64,000 bases of DNA from an uncultured Bacteriovorax sp. (GCA_946480715.1 CAMLKK010000011.1:1-64000); one strand, 5' to 3'; positions 36,734 to 45,752 are shown, counted from the first letter of the stretch. The notes: generated from the sequence alone by a model not told the origin. Numbers and translations: made by a program.

Positions 36734-37926
36734 TCTTCACTCCAAAATGACTTATAAAGAAATTCATATTGCTCAAAATTAATTTGTCCCGATGGTGAAT
36801 ATAAATTTAGAGCTTGATTGCCTAGGATATCGCTAAATCCTGAAAAGGAATCCGAAGTGTTTACAATTTTTGATATATATTGAGAGAACTTTATATCTGC
36901 AAGTTCATCATGAATCGAGTGAGCGAATGTCTCTCGGCTGGAAGAATTTATTTCTAAAAGGTTATGAAGAGATTCGCTTGATGTTTGTTCGATTGTTAAT
37001 TCATTGTTGTCCCAGAAAACATTTTTCCCTGCGGAAAATTTTTTCCCCAGTTTAAGTGTATCTAGAAATCCACACCATTTAGTGAGAAGACATGGGCATC
37101 CGGTTGCTAAGGCTTCTAGCGGGGAGTATCCATAATCTTCGTCGTGATAGAGAGAATAACTTAAAAAGAGATCAGCTGCATTGTAATAAGCATTAAGCTT
37201 TCTGTGATCCTGGCGTTGGATGAAATGAATATTTTTGTTTTTTAATTTAGCGAGCAGTGTGGATAACTCAAAATAATATTCACCGGGGCGATACGACTTT
37301 TCAAAAAAAGTTGGATTTTCAAAATGGTCCAATGGCCCAATCAGTGCAAGATGATAGTGAGGATTATTCAATTGCCAGCGATCAAACTCTTCAATCAGCA
37401 AATGGATATTTTTTTGCGCCGAAATTCTTCCGGTATAGAGAAACAGTTTATCTTCGTTTTTTAGAGATAGCTCGTCACGTATATTTCGTCGAAGTTCTTT
37501 GGAAAAATAAAACGACTCCAAATTTATTGGAAATGGCATCACTGTCACTGATGTCGGTTGCTTCACTGTTTTTTCAATTAGTTTTTGGAAGCTTGTTGAA
37601 GCTGACACCCAGGTAACGTTCTTGCCTAATAAGGCATCTTCTAATTTTAAATAAAAAGAACTCTTGCGAATGTAATCACCAAAAAGATGAAAAACAAAAT
37701 GACTTCCAGAAGGTGTTTTCAATATGAATTGATGAAAATCTGGATGTGTAACAACCATTGGGTGAATAATGACAAAACGAGTATTAGATTTTTCTGCTGA
37801 TAAATTATTTGAAGTTATGATTTTTAAATTAGGTATATTTTTGGAATATAAACGTATTAGATTATGACTTATTTCAGTCACGCTATCTTGATCTTGAATT
37901 TCAGACGTGACGAGAACTGTTTGCAT
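36730..37926 (-). CDS. GT4-type glycosyltransferase in the precursor-peptide operon
   Basis: A 398-residue GT-B enzyme. The C-terminal half has YTGRISAQKNIHLLIEEF and the GT4 donor-site pattern Ex7E in DEDYGYSPLEALATGCP. It is a distant paralogue of the two glycosyltransferases at 38627 and 40962, sharing SLYHDEDYG and LLTKW. It lies eight bases after the PqqD-like gene. It would move a sugar from a nucleotide-sugar; the acceptor could be the peptide, another protein or a polysaccharide. Confidence 0.8.
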   Translation of the reverse strand: MQTVLVTSEIQDQDSVTEISHNLIRLYSKNIPNLKIITSNNLSAEKSNTRFVIIHPMVVTHPDFHQFILKTPSGSHFVFHLFGDYIRKSSFYLKLEDALLGKNVTWVSASTSFQKLIEKTVKQPTSVTVMPFPINLESFYFSKELRRNIRDELSLKNEDKLFLYTGRISAQKNIHLLIEEFDRWQLNNPHYHLALIGPLDHFENPTFFEKSYRPGEYYFELSTLLAKLKNKNIHFIQRQDHRKLNAYYNAADLFLSYSLYHDEDYGYSPLEALATGCPCLLTKWCGFLDTLKLGKKFSAGKNVFWDNNELTIEQTSSESLHNLLEINSSSRETFAHSIHDELADIKFSQYISKIVNTSDSFSGFSDILGNQALNLYSPSGQINFEQYEFLYKSFWSEE

Positions 37927-37933
37927 GAAAACT

Positions 37934-38233
37934 CTACGTCGAGCTTTGTGGATTCTCGTGAAAGCTCACTAGTTTGAAATTTTCTAATTCGTTCAATAGA
38001 TCATCAATTTCTTTGTTGAATAGACCAGATGCAATTTTTCTTTCCATTTCAACTTCGAGGACAATTTCAGAAAGCTTTCTATCACCGGTGAATTTTTTGC
38101 AAATATCAGCAGCAACGCCATCAAGTGAAAAACCTCTATTAGTATTAGAATTGAAGAGGAAAAGTTCTTCACGACTTGTATTGCTTGGGAAGATTTGGGC
38201 TTCTAATTTCGGATAGTGATTAGAGTACTTCAT
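37934..38233 (-). CDS. PqqD-like peptide-binding protein (RiPP recognition element)
   Basis: A 99-residue protein with the PqqD winged-helix pattern: LFNSNTNRGFSLDGVAADIC then a LSEIVLEVE helix, IDDLLNELENFKLV at the end. PqqD-like domains bind the leader of a precursor peptide and bring it to the modifying enzyme. The ATG at 38233 starts one base after the stop of the peptide gene at 38235. An earlier in-frame codon (38275) is inside that gene and is unlikely to be the start. Confidence 0.7.
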   Translation of the reverse strand: MKYSNHYPKLEAQIFPSNTSREELFLFNSNTNRGFSLDGVAADICKKFTGDRKLSEIVLEVEMERKIASGLFNKEIDDLLNELENFKLVSFHENPQSST

Positions 38234-38234
38234 T

Positions 38235-38387
38235 TTAATAACAAGCACCGGCCCCGACTGGGCTTGAAGGCACAATAAGACTGATAATTTGAATTGCGGT
38301 CAGCGGCTTTAGTGTGCCAAAGTAAGGTTTTTCAACCTGCCCTTCGTCACTACCTTTTGGCTGACTATTTTCATCTTCTTTTTTCAT
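38235..38387 (-). CDS. Short precursor-like peptide, possible RiPP substrate
   Basis: A 50-residue reading frame, too short to be listed by most gene finders. AAGGA (38397-38401) lies nine bases before the ATG, and a promoter-like pair lies at 38410-38437. The first 20 residues are charged and polar (MKKEDENSQPKGSDEGQVEK). The rest is hydrophobic and ends SSPVGAGACY. A leader-then-core layout directly before a PqqD-like gene is typical of RiPP precursors. No Cys except residue 49. Alternatives: a small membrane peptide or a chance frame, although the ribosome binding site and tight coupling argue against chance. Confidence 0.6.
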   Translation of the reverse strand: MKKEDENSQPKGSDEGQVEKPYFGTLKPLTAIQIISLIVPSSPVGAGACY

Positions 38388-38409
38388 CAATCTTTATCCT
38401 TATAATCTC

Positions 38410-38437
38410 AGTATAATGTAAAAGCGCTGATTTACAA
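38410..38437 (-). promoter_or_regulatory. Candidate promoter of the precursor-peptide operon
   Basis: On the minus strand TTGTAA (38432-38437) and TATACT (38410-38415) are 16 bases apart, both matching four or five of six consensus bases. The distance to the ATG at 38387 is 22 bases. An inverted repeat CCTA-N7-TAGG (38439-38453) lies just upstream. Confidence 0.45.
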
Positions 38438-38626
38438 ACCTAGTTTAATTAGGATGACTAATTACTGACAGTTGGGAGCATTATTTAAACAAATAATCAA
38501 AAATGGCCGACGGTAGCGGTAGGTTATTGCCAGTATTTATGGCCACTAGCTCTCCAAAACAAAAAAAGGATGGAATTATCAAGGACTTCATTGAGATAAT
38601 ATATGTCACTAGAATAAGGACTGTTA

Positions 38627-39970
38627 ATGAAGCTGTTGCTGATAAAGAGCCGGGATGAATCCAGTTGGGGAAGTTGTAAGGTCATCTCACCTAACTTGCA
38701 TGAACTTTACAAACAGTTGAGCATTCACGAGATCGAATGGTTCAGCATTCCACAAGAGTTAATTCGATCAGAGCTTGGTTCTAAGAAATCTTCAATTGAA
38801 GAACTTAAAAATAAAATTTCCAGTTGGAAGCCGGATCGAATTATATTTTTAGATCATCTTCCAGTTCCTTCAAGCATTCTAGGTCATCTCTCACTGCATA
38901 TGCAGTTGAGAAAACTTCCACCTCTTATATTTCACATTTATGGTGATTTTACGTATTTTTCATCGGAGTGGCTTTTTCTTAATACTGAACTTCGAGAACA
39001 TCCAATTAGATTCATTGTTGCATCTGAATCACAAAAACGTTTATTGGAATTTTTTCTTGAAGGCACTCATTCATCAGTGAGTAAATTGTGTTTTCCTGTA
39101 AATGAAAATGATTATTTTTTTGACTTAAAAGAAAGATTAGAAGTTAGAGAAAATTTGAATCTTGCTCAAGATGATTTAGCGGTTCTCTATTCTGGTCGCA
39201 TTAGTTTACAGAAAAATGTTGATACCTTAATCAGAAAATTCGCTGAAGAGAGATCGCGAAATCCAAAATTGAAGCTTTTTATAGCTGGGGCGTTTGATGA
39301 TGTTGGTGCGGATTTTTTGGGTTACAGCACTTACCACGGTTACATGTTCCATAAAATGCATAATCTGCTAAAAAGTTTGGATCAGGATGTGGTTAAGGAC
39401 ATCCATTTTTTGGGAAACCAGAAAAAAAATGATTTACGACGATTGAAAGCAGCGGCCGATTGTTTCGTGAGTTTAAGTCTCTATCACGATGAAGATTATG
39501 GAATGTCACCTGCAGAAGCACTATGCACCGGTTTGCCTTCTCTTCTAACTGACTGGGGAGGGTATAGCTCATTTGCAGGCAATCAAGAATGGTCATGCAA
39601 ACTGGTTGACGTAGACATCACAGAATTTGGTCTTGAAATTGATATTGATAGTGTCGGTAATTTTCTTTCAGATATTGCTGTTGAAAAAAGAGATATGGAA
39701 GAAGGAAAAGAGTTACGAAGAGAATTACGATCTAAAAAATTTCAAGAAGCCTTTTCAATAAAAGGTAACGTTCCAGTTTTACAAAGCATCCTTGAACAAG
39801 ACATAAATCCATTTGAAGGTTTTAATTGGTATTTAGAACAGTATGCTAATGCTCTGGGAATGAACTGGTCAAAGAGCAAACTCAATAAATTTCTAAATCC
39901 CGATCGCCGAAGTTTTTATTACAATGTTTATAAAAACTATATCTCTGCTTTAAAAGGAACTGAAAAATGA
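38627..39970 (+). CDS. GT4-type glycosyltransferase, first copy
   Basis: A 447-residue GT-B enzyme. It begins with SWGSCKVISPNLHEL, shared with the copy at 40962. The donor domain has LYSGRISLQKNVDTL, FIAGAFDDVG and the Ex7E motif in DEDYGMSPAEALCTG. AAGGA lies six bases before the ATG. It overlaps the next gene by ATGA. The pair of this gene and its partner is repeated directly downstream. The acceptor is unknown. Confidence 0.8.
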   Translation: MKLLLIKSRDESSWGSCKVISPNLHELYKQLSIHEIEWFSIPQELIRSELGSKKSSIEELKNKISSWKPDRIIFLDHLPVPSSILGHLSLHMQLRKLPPLIFHIYGDFTYFSSEWLFLNTELREHPIRFIVASESQKRLLEFFLEGTHSSVSKLCFPVNENDYFFDLKERLEVRENLNLAQDDLAVLYSGRISLQKNVDTLIRKFAEERSRNPKLKLFIAGAFDDVGADFLGYSTYHGYMFHKMHNLLKSLDQDVVKDIHFLGNQKKNDLRRLKAAADCFVSLSLYHDEDYGMSPAEALCTGLPSLLTDWGGYSSFAGNQEWSCKLVDVDITEFGLEIDIDSVGNFLSDIAVEKRDMEEGKELRRELRSKKFQEAFSIKGNVPVLQSILEQDINPFEGFNWYLEQYANALGMNWSKSKLNKFLNPDRRSFYYNVYKNYISALKGTEK

Positions 39971-40962
39971 CAAAGCAAAAAGAAATTATTCAGTGGAGCT
40001 ATGATTTCATTCAAAACTATTATTTGAACAATACGGAAACGATTACTGATCAAGAGCGAACCTATCTAAGTTATTTAAGTCCTTTTGCTGATAAATATTT
40101 TGGTCCAACGAATCCGGCCTTAATTTTCGGTGGAGTTGATGTGGCCCAACTCATGAAAAAAAACATTTGGACCATTAGAGATGGACTTATTCCATTGTCG
40201 ATGTTTTTTCGTGATAACACACTTAAACCTGACAAAGTAAAACTCATGATTCACAAAGACCTCTGGTTTATCGTGCCTGAGGAATGGAGATCATCTGTAA
40301 CCTTTTACGAAATTGTTGCGAACACAAATTACTCTCAGAAAAATCCACCAAAGCGCATGATCATCATGGGGAGCCCAAACGAAACTTTAGCAGACCCAGA
40401 TGAATTTGTTGAAGACATTGAGGGAATTGCAAAATCACTTGGGCGCAAAAACATCGATGCAATGGAGATCATTGGTTTCTTCCCTAATAAAAGAACAGAT
40501 TTATGGGGAAGATGGCAGGATGAAAATATTTTTAGTTATGCCAAAGTCCTATTCAAAGAATTTAAACTGGATATCAAGTTTCCGGAATGGCAAATGCTAA
40601 AGAATGAAATGAATCTTAAAGATACTGTATATTGCGAAATTAACAGAGGTCATTTTATTAAAGATTCATTTCCTCTACATTTGTTTTTGTCGAGAGGGGC
40701 AGGTCTGCTGGATTCAACAAAAGAGAAAGCACCTCTCCTAGAAATAAATACAATTCCATTGAGTCTTTATCACAAAATTAAAACTTACAGTTTGGATGAA
40801 AAAAATTGTCCTCAATATATTGATCCACTTTCTGATGATCAATTACCGTATTTAAGAAAGATAATTGAGAAAGGTACTAATCCTAGAAATATCGGTGCAG
40901 GCTGGGAGAAGTGGTATGGCACATATGTTAAGCGCTACTATAAAAATAATGAGCTGATTTAA
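39967..40962 (+). CDS. Unknown partner protein of the glycosyltransferase, first copy
   Basis: A 331-residue protein I do not recognise, with no signal peptide. Stretches such as LMIHKDLWFIVP, DPDEFVEDIEG, FPNKRTDLWG and GHFIKDSF recur in the copy at 42299, marking likely functional sites. It follows its glycosyltransferase with a four-base overlap and precedes the next with a one-base overlap. The pairing suggests it forms a complex with, or acts next to, the glycosyltransferase. Confidence 0.7.
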   Translation: MTKQKEIIQWSYDFIQNYYLNNTETITDQERTYLSYLSPFADKYFGPTNPALIFGGVDVAQLMKKNIWTIRDGLIPLSMFFRDNTLKPDKVKLMIHKDLWFIVPEEWRSSVTFYEIVANTNYSQKNPPKRMIIMGSPNETLADPDEFVEDIEGIAKSLGRKNIDAMEIIGFFPNKRTDLWGRWQDENIFSYAKVLFKEFKLDIKFPEWQMLKNEMNLKDTVYCEINRGHFIKDSFPLHLFLSRGAGLLDSTKEKAPLLEINTIPLSLYHKIKTYSLDEKNCPQYIDPLSDDQLPYLRKIIEKGTNPRNIGAGWEKWYGTYVKRYYKNNELI

Positions 40963-42299
40963 TGAAAAAAAATATTCTTATCATACGTTCTTCGAAGCTT
41001 TCATCTTGGGGAAGTTGTAAGGTTATCTCTCCCAACCTACAAGCAGCTTATGAGTATCTTAAGGGGGAAGACCTAGAATTGACCTATTTTGATATTCCTG
41101 AACTTTTCTTAAAAGAAGAATTTATTCACGGACAAAACATCATTGAATCGCTAGTTAATCTAATTAAGCAGAATAATTTTTCAGAAATTGTCTTAATCGA
41201 CCATGTTCCTAATCCACCCAAGATTTTACTCTATTTTGAGTTTTATATTGATTATAACAAGCTCCCACCATTAGTCTTTCATGTTTACGGAGACTTTACA
41301 TTTTTTGCCAATGATTGGCAGAGACTCTCACAGAAATTAAAAGGACATCCTGTTAAGTTTATTGTTGCATCGGAATCACAAAAAAAATTAATGAACTTTT
41401 TCTCTGAAAGCGACATTACATTAGAGCAGTATTTGTTCCCAGTTAATGAGAAAGAATATTTTTTCAATGAAGAAGAGCGAGAGCAGACGAGAAAAAAATT
41501 CGGAATTAATTCTGATGAGAAGGTTGTGCTCTATAGCGGCCGAGTAAGCTTACAAAAAAATGTCGATCTTTTGGTACAGGAGTTTCAGGAAATATATAAA
41601 TTCTCAAAAGGGAAGGCCCACCTCTGGATTGCTGGGTCATTCGACGATATCGGTGCAACTTTTATGGGGGTTGGAACAAGGGAAGGTTATCTATTTTCTA
41701 AGATGCATAGTCTGCTCGAAACTTTCGATTCCGGATGCAGAAAAAATATTCACTTCTTGGGACATCAAAACAAAAAGCAATTACGACAATTGAAAAATGG
41801 TGCTGACATGTTTGTAAGTCTGAGTCTTTATCACGATGAAGATTATGGAATGTCACCTGCTGAGGCGCTGAGCTGTGGATTACCAAGTTTATTAACTGAC
41901 TGGGGAGGATATTCTTCATTTGCTAACTCCAAGTGGGATTGCTATTTGATGCCCGTCACTCTTACGCCATACGGACATTTACTTAAGGTCGATACATTTC
42001 TGGATTTCTACAAGCGATTTAGCCAAGAAACAAATTTAAAAAGACGTGCACAAAGAGCAAATGATTTTAGCTCCGAATTTGGAATTGTTGGATCATCGTC
42101 TAAACTGAAAAGTATTTTGATGAAGCCATTTAGTAAGTTTGGCGGGTTCAAATGGTCTCTTGGATATTATTCAAACGAATTCTGGGCAGTAAGGATTTGG
42201 AAAGAATTAAGCAAACAGCTGACACCTTCAAGTGACACCTTTTATAATGAAGTTTATCAACATTACATTTCTGGTAAGACAGAAAATAAGTGGGACTAA
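40962..42299 (+). CDS. GT4-type glycosyltransferase, second copy
   Basis: A 445-residue paralogue of the gene at 38627, beginning IIRSSKLSSWGSCKVISPNL, with LYSGRVSLQKNVDLLV, WIAGSFDDIG and Ex7E in DEDYGMSPAEALSCG. The C-terminal donor domain is more alike than the N-terminal acceptor domain, as expected if the two act on different acceptors. The ATG overlaps the previous stop TAA by one base. Confidence 0.8.
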   Translation: MKKNILIIRSSKLSSWGSCKVISPNLQAAYEYLKGEDLELTYFDIPELFLKEEFIHGQNIIESLVNLIKQNNFSEIVLIDHVPNPPKILLYFEFYIDYNKLPPLVFHVYGDFTFFANDWQRLSQKLKGHPVKFIVASESQKKLMNFFSESDITLEQYLFPVNEKEYFFNEEEREQTRKKFGINSDEKVVLYSGRVSLQKNVDLLVQEFQEIYKFSKGKAHLWIAGSFDDIGATFMGVGTREGYLFSKMHSLLETFDSGCRKNIHFLGHQNKKQLRQLKNGADMFVSLSLYHDEDYGMSPAEALSCGLPSLLTDWGGYSSFANSKWDCYLMPVTLTPYGHLLKVDTFLDFYKRFSQETNLKRRAQRANDFSSEFGIVGSSSKLKSILMKPFSKFGGFKWSLGYYSNEFWAVRIWKELSKQLTPSSDTFYNEVYQHYISGKTENKWD

Positions 42300-43291
42300 T
42301 GACAGATCAATATGTTCAATGGGGCTTCGAGCTCATAAAAAATTCATACCTCAATAAAAAACAGCACAGTGATTCCAAGGATGAGCTCTATCTGCATTAT
42401 TTATCACCATTTTCCCAAGAATTCTTTGGTAGTCATTCGCCAGTGTTATTGTTTGGTGGTCACGATTTTAAAGAGGTAGAAAAAAATAAGACAGTCTCAT
42501 TAAGAGACGGGCTGATACCACTTTATATATTTTTTGAAACATTCAAGGCAAAAGACTTTTCATGTGAATTGATGATTCATAAAGATTTCTGGTTCATTGT
42601 TCCAGATGACTGGCGAGAAAAAGTTCGGTTCTATAATGTTCGTTCTAAGAATGAATATAGTAAGTCTAATTTACCTTCTAAAATTATAGTAACAGGTATC
42701 CTTAACTCAACGTTTGTTGACCCAGATGAATTTGGTGAAAGCCTCGATCATTTGGCGAATACTTTGGGCAGAGAAAATCTTAAAAATATTGAAGTCATTT
42801 CTTACTTTCCCGATAAAAGAAACGATCTGTGGGGATCTTGGGAAGAAGACAATATACTTCGCTATTCAAAGATGATTTTCGAAAAACTTAAGCTAGATAT
42901 TAAAACTCCAACATGGAGAGATCTGACAAATGAACTTGAATTCTTAGACTGTCTTTATTATGAAGTGAATGCAGGTCTATTTATTAAGGATAGTTTTGTA
43001 CAATTCAAGACACTTTCAAAAGGTGCTGGATTGCTTCAGCAGAATTCAGAAGTTGGACCTTTCAAAAAAGTAGGCGAGATTCCAGCTTCACTTTACCACA
43101 CATATGATATTTATAAGCTCGATGTGGATAAAGTCGGAAAATATTCTGCTCCATTCAGTCGTGAAAAAATTCCTTATTTTAAGAGAATAGCTGAGAATGA
43201 TTTCAATGGTGTTCGTATCAATATGTATTGGGAGCAGTGGTTTGCAAGCTATCTAAAGAAAGTTATCAAAGATAGAAAGCTTCAAAAATAA
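42299..43291 (+). CDS. Unknown partner protein of the glycosyltransferase, second copy
   Basis: A 330-residue paralogue of the gene at 39967, with matching LMIHKDFWFIVP, DPDEFGESLDH, FPDKRNDLWG and GLFIKDSF. The ATG at 42299 overlaps the preceding TAA by one base and has GGGA upstream; an in-frame GTG at 42290 is less likely. Its stop directly abuts the stop of the convergent ABC permease gene. Confidence 0.7.
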   Translation: MTDQYVQWGFELIKNSYLNKKQHSDSKDELYLHYLSPFSQEFFGSHSPVLLFGGHDFKEVEKNKTVSLRDGLIPLYIFFETFKAKDFSCELMIHKDFWFIVPDDWREKVRFYNVRSKNEYSKSNLPSKIIVTGILNSTFVDPDEFGESLDHLANTLGRENLKNIEVISYFPDKRNDLWGSWEEDNILRYSKMIFEKLKLDIKTPTWRDLTNELEFLDCLYYEVNAGLFIKDSFVQFKTLSKGAGLLQQNSEVGPFKKVGEIPASLYHTYDIYKLDVDKVGKYSAPFSREKIPYFKRIAENDFNGVRINMYWEQWFASYLKKVIKDRKLQK

Positions 43292-44029
43292 TCAAAAGTA
43301 TTTTTGGCGATTTTTTTGGATTAAGTAATCAAGACCGTAGTAGAAAATGGCACCTAGGGCGCTCAATAAAAATATTGAAGAATAGACGTTGATTAGTTTG
43401 AATTGATCCCATGAGCGCCAAATAAAATAGCCGAGCCCATTGTTGCTGGCAGTTGTTTCACTCACAACAACTAGAGTTAAACCATAATTAAGCGCTAATT
43501 TCAGGCCAGTTAATATTTCTAACTGGCTACCTTTTAAAAGATAATGCCAGCAGTAATCAAAGGTTTTTAAAGGATATATTTTTAATATGTCAGCAGTTGG
43601 ACCATTGAGAACTTTTCTAAATCCCAGTCGGCTATTAATAAACACGGGATAAAAAATTCCAACAGCAATCAAAGCAATTTTCGATTTTTCATCAATACCG
43701 AAAACGAGAAGCATTAGAGGATATATCGCAACTTTAGGTAGCGGAAAGGTTAAAGCAACAAAAGGATTTATAAGATGGTCGAACAAGCGGTTAGTGCTTG
43801 TTAAGAGTGCCAGCATTATAGCGACTGGAAAAGTAAGCAGTGATGCCCACAAGAGGCGTTTTAGGCTGAGTATGACATTCAAAGTAAAATCACTATCGCT
43901 TTTTAAAAGTTGGATAAGATTGAGTGTAATTTTAAATGGAGATGGATAGAACCCCGGATCAATAACTGAGAATACTGTCATTAAGTGCCAAACAATCAAA
44001 AAGAGGAGAATACTTATGATTGATTTCAT
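43292..44029 (-). CDS. ABC transporter permease (SsuC/TauC/ThiX type)
   Basis: A 245-residue inner-membrane protein with about six hydrophobic segments. It has the ABC-permease coupling region (PLKTFDYCWHYLLKGSQLEILTGLKLALNYGL, including the usual Gly) and resembles nitrate/sulfonate/taurine permeases. GGAG precedes the ATG at 44029, which overlaps the end of the ATPase gene by ATGA. Substrate unknown; alkanesulfonate, nitrate or a pyrimidine precursor are possible. Confidence 0.85.
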   Translation of the reverse strand: MKSIISILLFLIVWHLMTVFSVIDPGFYPSPFKITLNLIQLLKSDSDFTLNVILSLKRLLWASLLTFPVAIMLALLTSTNRLFDHLINPFVALTFPLPKVAIYPLMLLVFGIDEKSKIALIAVGIFYPVFINSRLGFRKVLNGPTADILKIYPLKTFDYCWHYLLKGSQLEILTGLKLALNYGLTLVVVSETTASNNGLGYFIWRSWDQFKLINVYSSIFLLSALGAIFYYGLDYLIQKNRQKYF

Positions 44030-44733
44030 CTCTTCTCCACCAAATAGCACTCATAAATTTTTTTAAATAAATCAGAGTAATGAGGTTTTGCCCTTTCATT
44101 TATTAGTGATGATGAATGTGTATCCTCATTGGTTTTAACTTCAAACGAGTGTGAGATGTTTTGTGTTTTCTTCGAAAGAAATGAAATGCTGTGAGATAGA
44201 TATATGGCCTCATCTATATCATGAGTAACTAGAATGATCGTTGGTTTATTTAAATTCCATAATTCGATTGTAAAATTGTATAAATCTTCTTTTTGAATTT
44301 GATCGAGATGGGAAAAAGGCTCATCCAGAAGTATTGTATCAGGATTATTGGTAAATGCGCGCAAGAGGTTAAATTTCTGCTTCGTGCCTCCTGATAATTG
44401 CTTAGGATATTTATCTAAATGCTCTTTAAGTTGAAAACGTTCGATGAGGTTTTCGTTGAGCAATTGTGAGGGATTACAAAGTTGCAGATTAGTTCGAATA
44501 TCAAGCCAATTTAGAAAAGCTTCTTCCTGAAAAACAAATCCAAGTTTTTCGGATTTATTGTCAATCTCACCAGAATCAGGAAGACGAATTCTCGCCAATA
44601 GTTTCAATAAAAGGCTTTTTCCAGCACCCGTTGATCCTAGGATTGTATGAATTTTTTGTGGATCAAACTGCAGTGTAAGATCGTGAAGAACTCGCTTTGA
44701 GTTATAACTAACATTGACGTTTGATATTCTCAG
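44026..44733 (-). CDS. ABC transporter ATP-binding protein with an apparent CTG start
   Basis: About 235 residues from a CTG codon (44731-44733). Standard gene finders would begin at the TTG at 44607, but that start removes Walker A. Upstream in frame the sequence reads LRISNVNVSYNSKRVL then GSTGAGKS (Walker A), so the true start must lie upstream, where no ATG, GTG or TTG exists in frame before a stop. GAGGA lies four bases before the CTG. The signature LSGGTKQK and Walker B TILLDEP are present. The SD overlaps the stop codon of the substrate-binding gene. Confidence 0.75.
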   Translation of the reverse strand: MRISNVNVSYNSKRVLHDLTLQFDPQKIHTILGSTGAGKSLLLKLLARIRLPDSGEIDNKSEKLGFVFQEEAFLNWLDIRTNLQLCNPSQLLNENLIERFQLKEHLDKYPKQLSGGTKQKFNLLRAFTNNPDTILLDEPFSHLDQIQKEDLYNFTIELWNLNKPTIILVTHDIDEAIYLSHSISFLSKKTQNISHSFEVKTNEDTHSSSLINERAKPHYSDLFKKIYECYLVEKR

Positions 44734-44740
44734 TTGGTCC

Positions 44741-45727
44741 TCATTTTAAGCTTTTTTCTGCAAAATCAGAAAAGCTTGTATCGACAATCGTCTTAATATC
44801 CAATTGTTTTTTAATATAATTTTTCTCATACCACTTGATGTCTGTTTGAAGTTCTTTGATGTTTAGAGCACCATAAGGATTCAATCCAACGATCGCCATT
44901 TTTTCCCAGATAATATCATCTTCAATTTTAATGGATTTCTTAAGATCTGCAATAACTGCGGCACGGTTAATGTTTTTAACGAAAGCATTATTGTAGTCAG
45001 ATATGCCTTTGCTATAGGCAACCATAAATTTTTTTGCTTCTTCCGGGTTATTCTGGATGAACTGTGGAGAGTAAAATAAAGCTCCACTTTGTTGTTTAGG
45101 ATAAACTTCAGAACCCTTTCCAACTATTGTAGCAATGTTCTCTAGGACTGCTTTTGTCAAAAAAGGTTCAAGTTGAATTGTTGCATCTATAGTTCCGGCC
45201 TTGAGAGCAAGATTCATTTCCGCGTAAGACAACTTAACAAATGTAACATCTTTGCTGGTGAGTTTTCCCTTCTGCAGAAATCGCTCTGTTAAAATTTCCT
45301 GTGAGACTCCATCGAGTGATGTTAGACCCATTTTAAAACCTTTTAGGTCCTTAAGAGTTTTGAAACGACCACTTTTTAAATGTTCGTTTCTTACAATTAG
45401 AGCAAGATAATCTTTGTTAACAGCAATATGTCCTTTGTCGGCGACAATTTTAAATTTTTGTCCTTCTGCAATTGCATTAAACAATCCGGCCGTAATGTTA
45501 CCAGCGCCTACATCCAATTCACCTTTTGATAATAACAAAGTCATTGGAGCACCTGAATTGTTGAAATCAGTAATCTCAACATCAAGACCTTGTTCTTTAA
45601 AGTAACCTCTTTCTTTCGCTAAGTAGATACCTGCTGAACTCACGACGGGTGAAGAACCCACTTTAATAGTTTTAGCAAACACTGATGATGAAAGAGATAA
45701 GAATAAAACGAGAACAAAAAGTTTCAT
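44741..45727 (-). CDS. ABC transporter substrate-binding protein (SsuA/TauA/ThiY type)
   Basis: A 328-residue periplasmic binding protein with a signal peptide (MKLFVLVLFLSLSSSVFA). It shows the NMT1-type fold: AGIYLAKERGYFKEQGLDVEI, LSKGELDVGAGN and LKAGTIDATIQLEPF. The start at 45727 has GGAG six bases upstream and opens the signal peptide; an earlier TTG lies 54 bases before and does not. The two following genes form its transporter. A palindrome with FNR-box geometry lies upstream. Confidence 0.85.
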   Translation of the reverse strand: MKLFVLVLFLSLSSSVFAKTIKVGSSPVVSSAGIYLAKERGYFKEQGLDVEITDFNNSGAPMTLLLSKGELDVGAGNITAGLFNAIAEGQKFKIVADKGHIAVNKDYLALIVRNEHLKSGRFKTLKDLKGFKMGLTSLDGVSQEILTERFLQKGKLTSKDVTFVKLSYAEMNLALKAGTIDATIQLEPFLTKAVLENIATIVGKGSEVYPKQQSGALFYSPQFIQNNPEEAKKFMVAYSKGISDYNNAFVKNINRAAVIADLKKSIKIEDDIIWEKMAIVGLNPYGALNIKELQTDIKWYEKNYIKKQLDIKTIVDTSFSDFAEKSLK

Positions 45728-45752
45728 GTGGGGCTCCATTAAATATTTACAT

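Noticed and set aside
38388..38626. A tRNA, small RNA or attachment site in the longest gene-free stretch
   Set aside because: No cloverleaf, CCA end or direct repeat was seen; only a promoter-like pair and AT-rich inverted repeats.
38503..38655. Plus-strand frame of about 50 codons before the GT4 gene
   Set aside because: It has no ribosome binding site, overlaps the GT4 start in another frame and has no leader-core look.
44026..44607. ABC ATPase starting at the TTG at 44607
   Set aside because: This start would remove Walker A, which is present in frame just upstream.
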